Source of the DNA: an uncultured cyanobacterium | GTDB taxonomy: Bacteria > Cyanobacteriota > Cyanobacteriia > Cyanobacteriales > Microcystaceae | NCBI GenBank assembly: GCA_903887375.1 | Contig: CAISPN010000094.1 | Span: 1 to 64,000 of the forward strand | Direction: 5' to 3' | Length of the DNA stretch: 64,000 nt | Shown: in pieces, positions 1-10,200 of the stretch | Numbering within the stretch: position 1 is the first letter of the stretch | Layout: every line of letters starts with the position of its first letter | Position numbers and translations under genes: made by a program | The notes under the pieces: model-generated | Told to the model about the DNA's origin: nothing | The model's database searches: none | Seen by the model: the letters and a program-made list of their open reading frames with translations, nothing else

Positions 1-323
1 ATTACAGTAGTCATTGATGAAACTGGCGATAGGAAAAAGGGTAAAAAAACTGATTATATAGCTAGACAATATTTAGGAAGTGTAGGAAAAATAGATAATG
101 GCATAGTTTCAGTTAATGCTTAGATTATCGTTTTACTGATTTTAGCAACATAGAGAAATGGAAAAATACTTTAAATAATTTTTGTTTAATTGTCCAACCA
201 CTCCTTCTATTTTGGTTGATTTGTCCCTGGCTAAATATTTTCCCTAACTCTAAGTTATTGCTTGGATTCAATCAGCTAATCGGTGCAATGAATCAATTTA
301 AGCCCTTTTATTCTTCTGGATAA
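1..323 (+). pseudogene. IS701-like transposase remnant (internally deleted)
   Basis: Bases 1-123 read as a transposase segment entering from the left edge: a DETGDRKKGKKTDY motif, then ARQYLGS and GIVSVNA, then a stop. This is the catalytic-Asp region typical of IS701/IS4-type DDE transposases. In another frame, bases 117-323 read through an IEKWKNTLNNF stretch and a hydrophobic PWLNIFPNS...LLGFNQLIGAMNQF stretch to a stop, which I read as the C-terminal end of the same protein. The middle is missing and the frame changes near base 120, so the element is dead. Bases 324-430 hold no recognisable gene. The family call is from remembered motifs, not a search. Confidence 0.6.
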
Positions 324-424
324 TGAGCCTTTATTTACTACTTGCCTGATTCGGAAGTTGACAGAAGAGGGATATAAGCATAAGAATCATCTCTGGGATC
401 ATTGCCAATTTCATCCTCTTGAGA

Positions 425-460
425 TTAAAAAACCCACCTCTAATTCAAGAGATGGGTCTT
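425..460 (-). terminator. Rho-independent terminator of ftsH
   Basis: On the minus strand the sequence forms a 10-bp stem (ACCCATCTCT with AGAGGTGGGT, one G-U pair, stem bases 432-457) followed by a run of six T. It lies about 25 bases past the ftsH stop codon. A T-run on the other side (459-465) could also stop transcription arriving from the left. Confidence 0.8.
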
Positions 461-481
461 TTTTTAAAAAAACAAGTGAAG

Positions 482-2329
482 TTAAGCAAAAGTTGCCATT
501 TTCACATCATTATTAGCCAGAAGATTTTGTAGCTCTTCTGCATCAACTGTTTCCTTTTCAACCAGTTTTTGGGCTAATTGATCCAAAATTGAGCGATTGT
601 TAACCAGAACGGTCTTAGCTCTGCTGTAGGCTTGATCCACCAACTGGCGAACTTCTTCATCAATCACTGCTGCAGTTTCATCAGAAAAATCACGATCTGA
701 GGCAATATCTCTTCCTAGAAAAACATTGCCATTTTGTCTACCTAAGGCAACTGGACCCAGGCGCTCGCTCATACCAAAACGGGTAACCATACGGCGGGCT
801 ACATTTCCAACCTGCTGGAGATCACTAGAAGCGCCTGTGGTGACTTCTTCTTCACCAAAAGCTATCTCTTCAGCTACACGTCCGCCTAAGGCAACTGCCA
901 TCTGATTTTGGAGATAGGAGCGCGAATAGAGCCCAGACTCCATACGATCTTCACTAGGGGTAAACCAAGTGATTCCCCCAGCGCGGCCACGCGGAATAAT
1001 CGAGACTTTCTGTACAGGATCATAATCTGGCATCAAGGCACCTACTAAGGCATGACCAGCTTCATGATAGGCAACTAGATTTTTGCGCTTTTCACTCATC
1101 ACGCGGTTTTTCTTCTCAGGTCCAGCCAAAACGCGGTCAATAGCATCATTAATCTCATCCATAGAGATTTCACTCAAGTTGCGTCTGGCAGCCAAAATAG
1201 CAGCCTCATTGAGCAAGTTGGAAAGATCTGCTCCAGTAAAGCCAGGAGTACGTCGGGCGATTTTATCGAGATCGACATCTTGACCTAGGCTCTTGCCACG
1301 GGCATGAACATTGAGAATTTCTTGGCGACCAGCATAATCGGGGCGATCAACTACTACTTGGCGATCAAAGCGGCCTGGTCTTAAAAGGGCAGGGTCTAAT
1401 ACATCAGGTCTGTTGGTAGCAGCTATGATGATCACTCCAGTATTGCCTTCAAAACCATCCATTTCTGTTAGTAATTGATTGAGAGTTTGTTCACGCTCAT
1501 CATTACCTCCACCTAAACCAGCCCCTCTTTGACGACCTACTGCATCAATTTCATCGATAAAAACAATACAAGGCGCGTTGGTTTTAGCTTGCTCAAAAAG
1601 ATCTCTTACCCTAGAAGCACCAACCCCTACAAACATCTCGACAAATTCTGAACCAGAGATGCTGAAAAAGGGAACTCCAGCTTCGCCTGCTACAGCCCGG
1701 GCTAGTAAAGTTTTACCAGTTCCTGGAGGTCCTACTAAAAGTACACCTTTGGGAATTTTGGCGCCGATAGCGGTAAAGCGATCAGCATTTTTGAGGAAAT
1801 CAACTACCTCAGTCAGTTCCAGTTTAGCTTGGTCGATGCCGGCTACATCCCCAAAAGTCACCTGAGTCTGTGGTTCCATTTGCACTCTGGCGCGAGATTT
1901 ACCAAAGTTCATCGCCTGTGATCCAGGACCACCTTGGGCACGTCTCAACAACAGAAACAAACCAACCAAAAGGATCATAGGTAGGAACAGACTGCTCAGT
2001 ATTCTAAAAAGAAGACTATCGTCAGCTTGAGGTTGTACTGCAATATCTACCCCATTTTCGGTCAGAATATTGATTAGCTGAGGATCATTGGGCAGATTAA
2101 CTATAAAAGATGGACCAGAAGGATTAGGAACCCGAGCTTCGCTACGATCACTGCTCAAGCTAACTCTCGTAATCTTGTGGTTTTCTACCTGTTGAATGAA
2201 ATCGCTGTATTTTAAAACTTCCCGAGTTTGGGTTTCTCTGTCAAAGAATGCTGAAGCAAGCGCTACAAGAACAATCAGCAATAAAGCGTAAAGCCCAGCG
2301 TTGCGCCACTTCTTACTATTTTTATTCAC
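482..2329 (-). CDS. ftsH: ATP-dependent zinc metalloprotease FtsH, type A-like
   Basis: Membrane-anchored AAA+ protease that degrades damaged membrane proteins, in cyanobacteria notably photosystem II D1. Visible in order: TM1 (about 11-28), a lumenal/periplasmic domain, TM2 (about 110-128), the AAA module with Walker A GPPGTGKT (200-207), Walker [16 protein letters not shown], the second region of homology [21 protein letters not shown], and the protease site HEAGH (422-426) with third zinc ligand D503. At 615 residues it is full length. The [17 protein letters not shown] segment resembles the group containing Synechocystis FtsH3 and plant FtsH1/5 (type A). That subgroup call is from memory. 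A second, different ftsH lies at 55468-57354. It is monocistronic: its own upstream region and a terminator flank it. Confidence 0.95.
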   Translation of the reverse strand: MNKNSKKWRNAGLYALLLIVLVALASAFFDRETQTREVLKYSDFIQQVENHKITRVSLSSDRSEARVPNPSGPSFIVNLPNDPQLINILTENGVDIAVQPQADDSLLFRILSSLFLPMILLVGLFLLLRRAQGGPGSQAMNFGKSRARVQMEPQTQVTFGDVAGIDQAKLELTEVVDFLKNADRFTAIGAKIPKGVLLVGPPGTGKTLLARAVAGEAGVPFFSISGSEFVEMFVGVGASRVRDLFEQAKTNAPCIVFIDEIDAVGRQRGAGLGGGNDEREQTLNQLLTEMDGFEGNTGVIIIAATNRPDVLDPALLRPGRFDRQVVVDRPDYAGRQEILNVHARGKSLGQDVDLDKIARRTPGFTGADLSNLLNEAAILAARRNLSEISMDEINDAIDRVLAGPEKKNRVMSEKRKNLVAYHEAGHALVGALMPDYDPVQKVSIIPRGRAGGITWFTPSEDRMESGLYSRSYLQNQMAVALGGRVAEEIAFGEEEVTTGASSDLQQVGNVARRMVTRFGMSERLGPVALGRQNGNVFLGRDIASDRDFSDETAAVIDEEVRQLVDQAYSRAKTVLVNNRSILDQLAQKLVEKETVDAEELQNLLANNDVKMATFA

Positions 2330-2380
2330 TCTGCATATCTCCTAGTTACGTATAAGAGCATTCTTTCTCTGATTATTTCT

Positions 2381-2419
2381 ATCATAATCATAAGGTGTTG
2401 TTAACTTATGTTAACCTTT
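2381..2419 (-). promoter_or_regulatory. Candidate ftsH promoter with 10-bp direct repeat
   Basis: Two copies of GTTAACNTNT-like sequence, GTTAACTTAT (2400-2409) and GTTAACCTTT (2410-2419), abut with exactly one helical turn between them. Just downstream for the minus strand are two overlapping-register TATGAT boxes (2381-2386 and 2387-2392) suitable as -10 elements. The repeat would sit near -35 of ftsH. Which regulator binds is unknown. Confidence 0.35.
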
Positions 2420-2442
2420 CTCAGAATTTTCTGCTATAGATA

Positions 2443-5034
2443 TTAGACGCTCAGAAAATCCTCTACCTTGGGCATATCTTCAAGAGCAACTACTCTACCT
2501 TGATTAACGAAATCAGAGATCTGGTCAAAGTTTAAGTAACGGTAAAGATCCTCGGCAAAAGGATCTATTTTACTGCTGACTATTTCCAAGTATTCAGCCT
2601 GGGTTGGAATTCTGCCTAACAGAGCGCAGACAGCGGCTAATTCAGCCGATCCGAGATAAACTCTAGCATCTTTGCCCATTCTGTTATTAAAATTGCGAGT
2701 CGAAGTAGAAAATACAGTAGCTCCATCTTCTACTCTGGCTTGGTTACCCATACAGAGCGAACAGCCAGGCACCTCAGTTCTAGCTCCTGCCGCGATAAAA
2801 ATATCATAGATTCCCTCAGCGCGCAGTTGTTCTTCATCCATGCGGGTGGGAGGACAAATCCAGAGCTTGGCTTTAGTAGAGATTGCTCCTTCTAGAATCT
2901 TGGCCGCTGCGCGGTAATGTCCAATATTGGTCATACATGAACCAATGAAAACCTCATCGATTTTGTCATTAACACATTCACTCATCAGCTTAATATTGTC
3001 TGGATCATTGGGCGCTGCTACTAGGGGCTCTTTAATTTGATTTAGATCTACTTCAATGATCTCTGCATATTCAGCATCAGTATCAGCTTCCATAAGAACA
3101 GGATTATTCAACCATTGCTGCATCTTAGCCACGCGGCGAGTGATAGTACGAGCATCTTGATACCCTCTGGCCACCATATTGGTTAATAGAGCGACATTGG
3201 ATCTTAGATACTCAGCTACTGTATCTGGGCTCAATTTAATCGTAGAACCAGCACAAGAGCGCTCAGCCGTAGCATCAGTCAATTCAAAGGCTTGTTCGAG
3301 CTTGAGATCAGGTAGACCTTCCATTTCCATGATTCTACCTGAGAAAACATTTTGCTTGTTCTGCTTGTCTACAGTCAACTTGCCCTGTTGGATTGCAATA
3401 TAGGGTATGGCATTGACTACATCGCGCAGGGTAATTCCCGCTTGTAATTTGCCAGTAAATTTTACTAATACAGATTCAGGCATATTTAGTGGCATCACTC
3501 CTAAAGCAGCCGCAAAGGCTACCAAGCCAGAACCAGCCGGAAAAGATATCCCAAGAGGAAACCGGGTATGAGAATCCCCTCCAGTGCCCACTGTATCAGG
3601 CAAAAGCATACGATTTAACCAAGAGTGAATGATTCCATCACCAGGTCTTAGGGCAACTCCACCTCTGGTTGAGAAAAAATCAGGCAATTCTTTATGGGTT
3701 TTGAGATCTACTGATTTGGGATAGGCTGCAGTATGACAGAAACTCTGCATTACAAGATCTGCGCTAAAGCCTAAACAGGCCAGCTCTTTTAGCTCATCTC
3801 TAGTCATTGGACCAGTGGTATCTTGGGAGCCTACAGTAGTCATGATTGGTTCGCAAGAACTACCGGGACGAACTCCTGCAAGACCTACGGCTTTGCCAAC
3901 CATTTTTTGAGCCAGAGTATAGCCTTTGCCAGTATCAACAGAAGCGCTAGGTCTTACAAAAAGATCACTTGCCGGTAATCCTAGAGCTTCTCTGGTTTTG
4001 TCAGTTAAACTGCGGCCAATCAAAAGAGGAATTCTACCGCCAGAGCGCACCTCATCGGTGATAGTCTCAGGTGTCAGGGAAAAAGTTGAGATTACTTGAT
4101 TTAACGAGTTGGTGATAGTTCCTTGATAGGGATAGATGGTAATGACATCACCAGTTTCCATTTTGCTGATATCACATTCAATAGCAAGAGCCCCGGAATC
4201 TTCGGCTGTATTGAAGAAAATTGGAGCTATTTTACTGCCGAGGATATATCCTCCAGTGCGCTTATTGGGTACATGGGGTATATCTGAGCCAATATGCCAG
4301 AGCACTGAGTTGATTGCAGATTTTCGCGAAGAACCAGTTCCTACTACATCTCCAACATAGGCTACAGGATGCCCCTTTTGCTTGAGCTCAGCTATTATCT
4401 CTAAAGCTCCTGGCATTCTGGTTTCGAGCATAGCCAGAGCATGAAGGGGAATATCGGGCCTAGTTGTAGCGTGAGTAGCAGGCGAGAGATCATCAGTATT
4501 AGTTTCACCTGATACCTTAAAAACTGTTACGGTGATGCTTTCTGACAAGGGAGCTCTATCTGTAAACCAGATTGCCTCAGACCAGGCATTAAGTACTCGT
4601 TGAGCATAGGCATTAGTTTGGGATAGATGCAGTACGTCATTGAAGGAATCAAAAACCAGTGTGGTTTTACTTAAAGCAGTAGCTGAGGCATCAGCAATTT
4701 CAGCTACTGGGGAGCTCAACAGTTCAATCAAAGAATGAACATTGTAACCACCAATCATAGTACCAAGAAGTTCAACTGCCTCTTTGGGACTAATAGCTGG
4801 AGAATGAGTTTCACCCTTGGCAATAGCGGTTAGAAAACCGGCCTTTACATAAGCTGCTTCATCTACTCCAGGGGCTATACGTTCCCTCAGGAGATATCTC
4901 AAATGCTCTATCTGCTCACTAGGAGGATTCAATAACAATGTACATAGCTGCTGGGTCTGTTCTGCGCCCAGGGGAAGAGGTGGAATGCCTAGCTGGGCTC
5001 TTTGATCTACCTGTTGCTGGTATGTTTCTAGCAT
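2443..5034 (-). CDS. acnB: Bifunctional aconitate hydratase 2 / 2-methylisocitrate dehydratase
   Basis: Interconverts citrate and isocitrate in the TCA cycle; cytoplasmic [4Fe-4S] enzyme. At 863 residues it matches the length of E. coli AcnB (865). The N-terminal HEAT-like helical domain (about 1-160) is followed by the swivel domain (SSRKSAINSVLWHIGSDIPHVPNKR region), then the catalytic domains. Iron-sulfur ligands are visible in IGSCMTNIGHYRAAAK and in PGCSLCMGNQARV near the C terminus. The NANXXR-like active-site context STSTRNFNNRMG is also present. Cyanobacteria use AcnB as their usual aconitase. The gene stands alone between ftsH and a divergent acyltransferase. Confidence 0.97.
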   Translation of the reverse strand: MLETYQQQVDQRAQLGIPPLPLGAEQTQQLCTLLLNPPSEQIEHLRYLLRERIAPGVDEAAYVKAGFLTAIAKGETHSPAISPKEAVELLGTMIGGYNVHSLIELLSSPVAEIADASATALSKTTLVFDSFNDVLHLSQTNAYAQRVLNAWSEAIWFTDRAPLSESITVTVFKVSGETNTDDLSPATHATTRPDIPLHALAMLETRMPGALEIIAELKQKGHPVAYVGDVVGTGSSRKSAINSVLWHIGSDIPHVPNKRTGGYILGSKIAPIFFNTAEDSGALAIECDISKMETGDVITIYPYQGTITNSLNQVISTFSLTPETITDEVRSGGRIPLLIGRSLTDKTREALGLPASDLFVRPSASVDTGKGYTLAQKMVGKAVGLAGVRPGSSCEPIMTTVGSQDTTGPMTRDELKELACLGFSADLVMQSFCHTAAYPKSVDLKTHKELPDFFSTRGGVALRPGDGIIHSWLNRMLLPDTVGTGGDSHTRFPLGISFPAGSGLVAFAAALGVMPLNMPESVLVKFTGKLQAGITLRDVVNAIPYIAIQQGKLTVDKQNKQNVFSGRIMEMEGLPDLKLEQAFELTDATAERSCAGSTIKLSPDTVAEYLRSNVALLTNMVARGYQDARTITRRVAKMQQWLNNPVLMEADTDAEYAEIIEVDLNQIKEPLVAAPNDPDNIKLMSECVNDKIDEVFIGSCMTNIGHYRAAAKILEGAISTKAKLWICPPTRMDEEQLRAEGIYDIFIAAGARTEVPGCSLCMGNQARVEDGATVFSTSTRNFNNRMGKDARVYLGSAELAAVCALLGRIPTQAEYLEIVSSKIDPFAEDLYRYLNFDQISDFVNQGRVVALEDMPKVEDFLSV

Positions 5035-5209
5035 GGGATATGTTTTGACTTAATTTCTTGCTATATGTTTCTAGGGTACAACAGATTTCTCCACTAATTG
5101 GTTATCTATTAAACCAAGCCTAAGCAAACTTTAAAGATATTTTTTATCGATATATCCACTGCCTAGTAAAATATAGAGATTAATCAAGGTTGATTACATT
5201 AGAAAATCT

Positions 5210-5821
5210 ATGATTAAAAAAATACTTCGTATTTTGGCAATGCGATATGGCTTATTTCCAAATCTGTTTAGAAAATTCTGTAAACCCAATGGATATGAAT
5301 ATGCAGATTTTCTGAAACTTCATGGAAACTTTTATTCTATCGGTGAAAAATGTAGTATTATAATTGAAACTAATTTTACTGATCCCTCCTATGTAAGAAT
5401 TGGTAATAATGTTCACTTTTCTAGCTGCGCTCTCATTGGACATGATGGTTCTATAGCCATGCTTAATGAGGCTTTTAATACTAAATTAGATTCTGTAGGT
5501 AAAATTGATATAAAAGATAATGTTTTTATAGGCTATCAAGCAGTAATATTACCTGGGGTAACTATTGGACCAAACAGCATTGTAGCTGCTGGAGCAGTAG
5601 TTACTAAAGATGTCAAAGAAGGAGAAATTGTCGCTGGAGTCCCAGCTCATTGTATTGGTCTTGTCGATGAATTAGTAGATAAATTGCAATCAAAAACAGA
5701 AAGACTGCCTTGGTACAATATAATACAACAAAGACAAGGATCTTACGATCCAGAAATTGAACCTCTTCTTGTTAAATTAAGGAAAGATTATTTCTACAAT
5801 AATTCAGACAAGATAAACTAA
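5210..5821 (+). CDS. Hexapeptide-repeat (left-handed beta-helix) acyltransferase
   Basis: 203 residues. The C-terminal half shows hexapeptide turns such as VFIGYQAVILPGVTIGPNSIVAAGAVV followed by EIVAGVPAHCIG, the hallmark of LbH acetyl- or succinyl-transferases of the WbbJ/CatB/sugar O-acyltransferase group. A catalytic-type histidine lies in ALIGHDGS. An insertion (about 85-100) precedes the second set of turns. Such enzymes commonly decorate polysaccharide or amino sugars; the substrate cannot be told here. It is divergent from acnB and converges tightly (8 bases) on holB, so it is probably its own transcription unit. Its codons look more AT-rich than those of its neighbours. Confidence 0.8.
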   Translation: MIKKILRILAMRYGLFPNLFRKFCKPNGYEYADFLKLHGNFYSIGEKCSIIIETNFTDPSYVRIGNNVHFSSCALIGHDGSIAMLNEAFNTKLDSVGKIDIKDNVFIGYQAVILPGVTIGPNSIVAAGAVVTKDVKEGEIVAGVPAHCIGLVDELVDKLQSKTERLPWYNIIQQRQGSYDPEIEPLLVKLRKDYFYNNSDKIN

Positions 5822-5829
5822 TAAATAGT

Positions 5830-6789
5830 TTATAAGCATTGTTTCAAATAAAAATTTTCCCAAACTAAACGAGGTTGGACATAGGATACTAGATAATTTC
5901 TTACCTTTTCCAAGGCTAAAATTATTGATTGGTCATTATATTTTTGCCAATATTTTTGTTGTAAATAACCTACCAACCAAAGTTGATTATCAATTTCTAA
6001 TTCTTGATCAATCATCTGGGCTAAAGTTAAACACTCCAGCGGAGCTTTGGGCAATTGGGCTAACTTAATACGTAGATCTATAGAGATACTCTGAAATTGA
6101 CTATAGGATTCGATTGCCTCTCCAGGCGAGCCTTGAGCCATTGTTAAGATATCTTCATATTGCAAGATTTCACCATGACCTTTAAGTTGCAGAACATTGC
6201 ACATTTGGCTATTGCTCAATCGAGAAAAAGGAATATATTGACAACGGGAAACCAGGGTTGGCAAGATCGATTGGAGGCTATTGGCAATTAAAATAAAGAT
6301 TCCCAATCCCGGTTCTTCAAGGGTTTTGAGTAAGGCATTGGCTGAGGTTTCATTCATGGTTTGCGCTGCTTGAATTACCACTACTGAACGGCTAGATTCT
6401 AGAGGAGGTCTTTGCAAAAACTGATAAATTTGACGGATTTGTTCAGTACGTATTTGGGGAAGCGATTTTTTTTTGACATTGGCCGCAGAGGCTTCTTTAA
6501 ATGTCAATAATTTACCTTGATGTTGGTAAGTTGGCTCAACTATCAATATATCTGGATGATTTTCAGCTATTACCCTATTTTTAATAGAATTGAATTTCTC
6601 TTGAGACTGATTTAGCATCAAAATAGCTAGGGCAAAAGAATTACTAGCTAAAGTTTTGCCTATTCCTGAAGGGCCAACGAAAAGATAAGCAGGGGCCAAG
6701 CGAGAGGTTTTAATGGCACTCTCTAAGAATTCAACAGCCTGGTTTTGTCCTTGTAACTGTGTAAAATAGTCCATGATACTGCGGCTCAT
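5830..6789 (-). CDS. holB: DNA polymerase III subunit delta-prime
   Basis: Clamp-loader subunit; opens the beta sliding clamp with DnaX and delta. It has an AAA+ core with a P-loop-like GPSGIGKT (about 39-46), the QTMNETSANALLKTLEEP sensor segment and the SRCQYIPFSRL motif usual in delta-prime and DnaX. The length of 319 residues fits the family. Two starts are possible: the first ATG at 6789 or Met6 at 6774, the latter giving MDYFTQLQGQ, closer to the usual start of cyanobacterial homologues. The zinc-binding cysteines found in many delta-prime proteins are not seen. It is divergent from the small gene at 6829. Confidence 0.9.
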   Translation of the reverse strand: MSRSIMDYFTQLQGQNQAVEFLESAIKTSRLAPAYLFVGPSGIGKTLASNSFALAILMLNQSQEKFNSIKNRVIAENHPDILIVEPTYQHQGKLLTFKEASAANVKKKSLPQIRTEQIRQIYQFLQRPPLESSRSVVVIQAAQTMNETSANALLKTLEEPGLGIFILIANSLQSILPTLVSRCQYIPFSRLSNSQMCNVLQLKGHGEILQYEDILTMAQGSPGEAIESYSQFQSISIDLRIKLAQLPKAPLECLTLAQMIDQELEIDNQLWLVGYLQQKYWQKYNDQSIILALEKVRNYLVSYVQPRLVWENFYLKQCL

Positions 6790-6828
6790 GCATTAAAATA
6801 TCAGCAATTGAAAATATTTTTAAAATCT

Positions 6829-7176
6829 ATGTCACGTTATTTGACTTGTTATCTGGTCACTAAAACAGTAGAAGGTTTGACTGTCCAATTTGAGAAAATT
6901 TTAAAATCATGCGATTTTGAGATAGTATATCAAAGCTCTGAATGTACTGTAGCTAGAGAGATTCCCGGTAAAGTACCCTTTAGTAAATTAGTAACTGTAG
7001 AATTACTTATTGATAACACCAAAGCTACAGCAGAACAAGTTCAAGTAGATCTGATAGCCAAAAGTGATGAGCTGACTTTGCAATTGGATAACCACTGCTA
7101 CAGGTTGTTTGATAATCTTACCAAGACTATTGCCAACTTAGGCAACTGGCAAATACTAGAGGGATTGACTAGTTAA
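6829..7176 (+). CDS. Conserved-type small protein of unknown function
   Basis: About 115 residues from ATG 6829 (MSRYLTCYLV); a TTG seven codons earlier is possible but less convincing. I see an alternating beta/alpha pattern, no membrane segment and no signal peptide. It starts 40 bases from the divergent holB start and lies 69 bases before the DrmA-like helicase on the same strand, so the two could be cotranscribed. I do not recognise the family. Codon use and composition look like a real gene. Confidence 0.65.
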   Translation: MSRYLTCYLVTKTVEGLTVQFEKILKSCDFEIVYQSSECTVAREIPGKVPFSKLVTVELLIDNTKATAEQVQVDLIAKSDELTLQLDNHCYRLFDNLTKTIANLGNWQILEGLTS

Positions 7177-7245
7177 TTATTTTTTTGTTTAAAGTACGCT
7201 AGTTTTTGGCATACAATACAGAGTATATAATTTTGCTCAGTAGAT

Positions 7246-10200
7246 ATGGAAAAAATAAACTTACCTCGCATATTGCCTGGATCTTGCAATCTTGAGCAGC
7301 TCAATGAAAAAATTATAAAAAAGCAAGTTAGCCTTGATTGGAGCAGAGTAAAAAAAGCTCAAAGAAGCGATCTAGTTAAACTGCTATCTGGAGTTAGAAC
7401 TGAAGATCCTGATTACGTAACTGATATTTTGGGCTTAGATGATGAAAATATTGCTCCACCAATTCTAGAGCTTTTGGAAGATATACTCTCTCCCAAAAAC
7501 CCCACGCCATATCAGTTGAGGCAAGAGTTTCAAGATGCCCTCTACAGAGATCTTTTAGGACCTGTCAATGGGGAATATGAAGAGGTTCTAACTCCTAGCA
7601 ATATATTAGATCGTTACTTATTGGGTGTGATAGCTCCTAAAATTCGCCAAAAACAAGACTCTGAACTCAAAGAACAAGATGATGAATCAACTCCAATCCT
7701 ACTAACTGATAATAATTCTGAAGAAGGCAATAGTGAGCCTAATAACTCTCTCTCCAATAGCCTCTATCCTTCTTCATTTGGCTTAACTTTCTCTGTAGAA
7801 AGACAGGTCAAAGCAATACAAATCAAGGCTTGCTGGGGACAATACCAAAGAGTAGATAGTGAAATATATTTCAAAGACAATGGCAATCCCAAAAGAGTTT
7901 GGCAACGTCAACCCATTAAGAAAGTTCACACTATCAATTTAGATAATGAAAAAAGTGACCAATGGAACATTGAAGCGGATATCTATATCACTTTCAAAAT
8001 ACGTAAATCAGGCCAAGGTGATTGGATCATCACAGTTTTTTTAGTTAATGGGCAAAAAGAAACCAAAGAAAACAGAGCCAGCAGTTGGCTATTTCAACCG
8101 GAATTAATTATCAATTCAGCAGATTCAGATTTTCCCTATCCCTTTATTCGCAAACCACTGCCCAAGATTCCTGAACTCGATACGCTGATGAAAGCCGAAC
8201 TAGAGCAGATGAACATGCTCTATCGCAAACAGGTTGAATTTGCTGTTGGGCATGGGGTTTCTGTAAAAGTTGGACCTAAATTCGACAATCGTACCAATGA
8301 AGTGCGCACCACCTTCATTCCCCGTTATGAAGTTCCCAGAAGCGATTTTCCAGATGAACAGAAAATTCCAGAATTGAAGGGATTGGTTCTGGATATGGAA
8401 GTACTAGCCCAAAGTGATATTAGTCAACTCCAAAGATACCTGGCTCCTTTACCTAAAGCTTATCGAGCTTGGCTAGAGCTTCAACAACAACAGATTCCTC
8501 TTTTAGAATTAGAGTATCAACAATCAGGTGAAAACGCTCTCAATAAATGCCAAGAGTCTCTTTCTAGGTTAGAAAAAGGTATTTTATTACTAGAACAAGA
8601 TCCTAATGCCTTTGAAGCTTTTCGTCTGATGAATCAGGCAATGTCGATTCAGCGTAGTCGAAGTCTCTATGCTGAGAGAACCAGACGGGGTGAAAAAGCT
8701 TCAATCAGTGACTTTGATTTGCCCAAATTTCGCACTTGGCGCCTGTTTCAATTAGCTTTTATATTGATTAACTTACCTGGTTTGAGTGATGTTCACCACC
8801 AAGATCGTGCTATTTGCGATTTACTCTGGTTTGCTACTGGTGGTGGAAAAACCGAGGCCTATCTAGGACTGACCACCTATACTCTAGCTATCCGCAGATT
8901 GCAAAAAGGTCTTGGCTACAGAGATGGGGAAAAAGGAGTAGCAGTGCTTATGCGCTATACTTTGCGTCTACTAACCCTCCAGCAATTTCAAAGAGCCACT
9001 ACTTTAATCTGCGCTTTAGAAGTAATCAGACAACAAGATCCTGTTAAATGGGGGCAAGAGCCTTTTCGCATTGGTCTGTGGGTTGGGCAAAACACTACAC
9101 CTAATCGCACCGAACAGAGCGAAGAGTATCTCAGATCTCTGCCTAATAAAAGTAACGATAAAGGTACTGGCTCTCCGCATCAGCTTACTAATTGTCCATG
9201 GTGTGGTAGCCGGATCAAGCCTGAGGAAAATCTCAAAGTAGAATCTTTTGCCAAAGGCAGAGCTCGTACTCTGGTCTATTGCAGCGATCCCCAAGAGCAA
9301 TGCCCTTTTAGTTTTAGTCATAGTCCTAGTGAAGGATTACCGATTGTTGTGGTAGATGAGGAGATCTATCGCCTGCTGCCTAGTCTGTTGATCTCTACTG
9401 TAGATAAATTTGCCAGGCTACCTTGGCAGGGTGAAGTGCAGATGTTGTTTGGACAGGTTAATGGCTATTGCCAAAGACATGGCTTTCGCTCAGGGGATAC
9501 TAAAGATGAAGATAGTCATCGTAAAAGTGGCAATCTACCGGCAGCTACAACTACTAGTCATTTATTGCTAAGACCACCAGATCTGATCATCCAAGATGAG
9601 TTACATCTTATCAGTGGACCGCTGGGCACTTTAGTAGGGATCTATGAAACTGCTGTAGATGAGCTCTCTAGTTGGCAAGTAGAAGGGCAAAAAGTACAGC
9701 CTAAGGTCATTGCCTCAACTGCTACAATTCGCCAAGCAGCTCAACAGGTCCAGAGTATTTTTAATCGTCAGGTAGAGGTTTTTCCTCCTCAAGCTATAGA
9801 TATTGAAGATAATTTCTTTTCATATCAGATTACGCCCTCAGCAGCAGATCCTGGGAGGCTTTATCTAGGAATCTGCGCCCCTGGTCGAAGAATGAAGGCT
9901 ACGATTATTCGGATATATCTAGCAGCGCTCTCAGCAGGCCAACTACTCTATGAAAAACATGGCAAAATTAGCGATCCCTGGATGACTCTAGTTGGCTATT
10001 TCAACTCTCTAAGAGAACTTGGAGGCACTAGGCGACTTGTAGATGATGATATCAGAACTCGCCTTGGGCAAATGAAAGAGCGTGATTTAGCCAACCGGCG
10101 AATAGTTAATTTTGATGAGCTTACTTCACGTAAAGATTCTACGGAAATCCCCATTCTTTTAGATCAACTAGAGGTTCCTTTTGATCCAGAATCAACAGAC

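Noticed and set aside
324-424. Possible coding remnant left of the ftsH terminator
   Set aside because: A frame reading TCLIRKLTEEGYKHKNHL is open but has no start, no recognisable family and runs into the terminator. Not enough to call.
1578-1865. Plus-strand reading frame inside ftsH, with a counterpart at 55995-56264
   Set aside because: Both are antisense shadows of the conserved AAA module. Their mutual similarity simply reflects similarity of the two ftsH genes.
2400-2419. Pho box upstream of ftsH
   Set aside because: The repeats resemble YTTAAYYW but occur twice, not three times, and with 10-base rather than 11-base periodicity. Kept only as a generic direct repeat.
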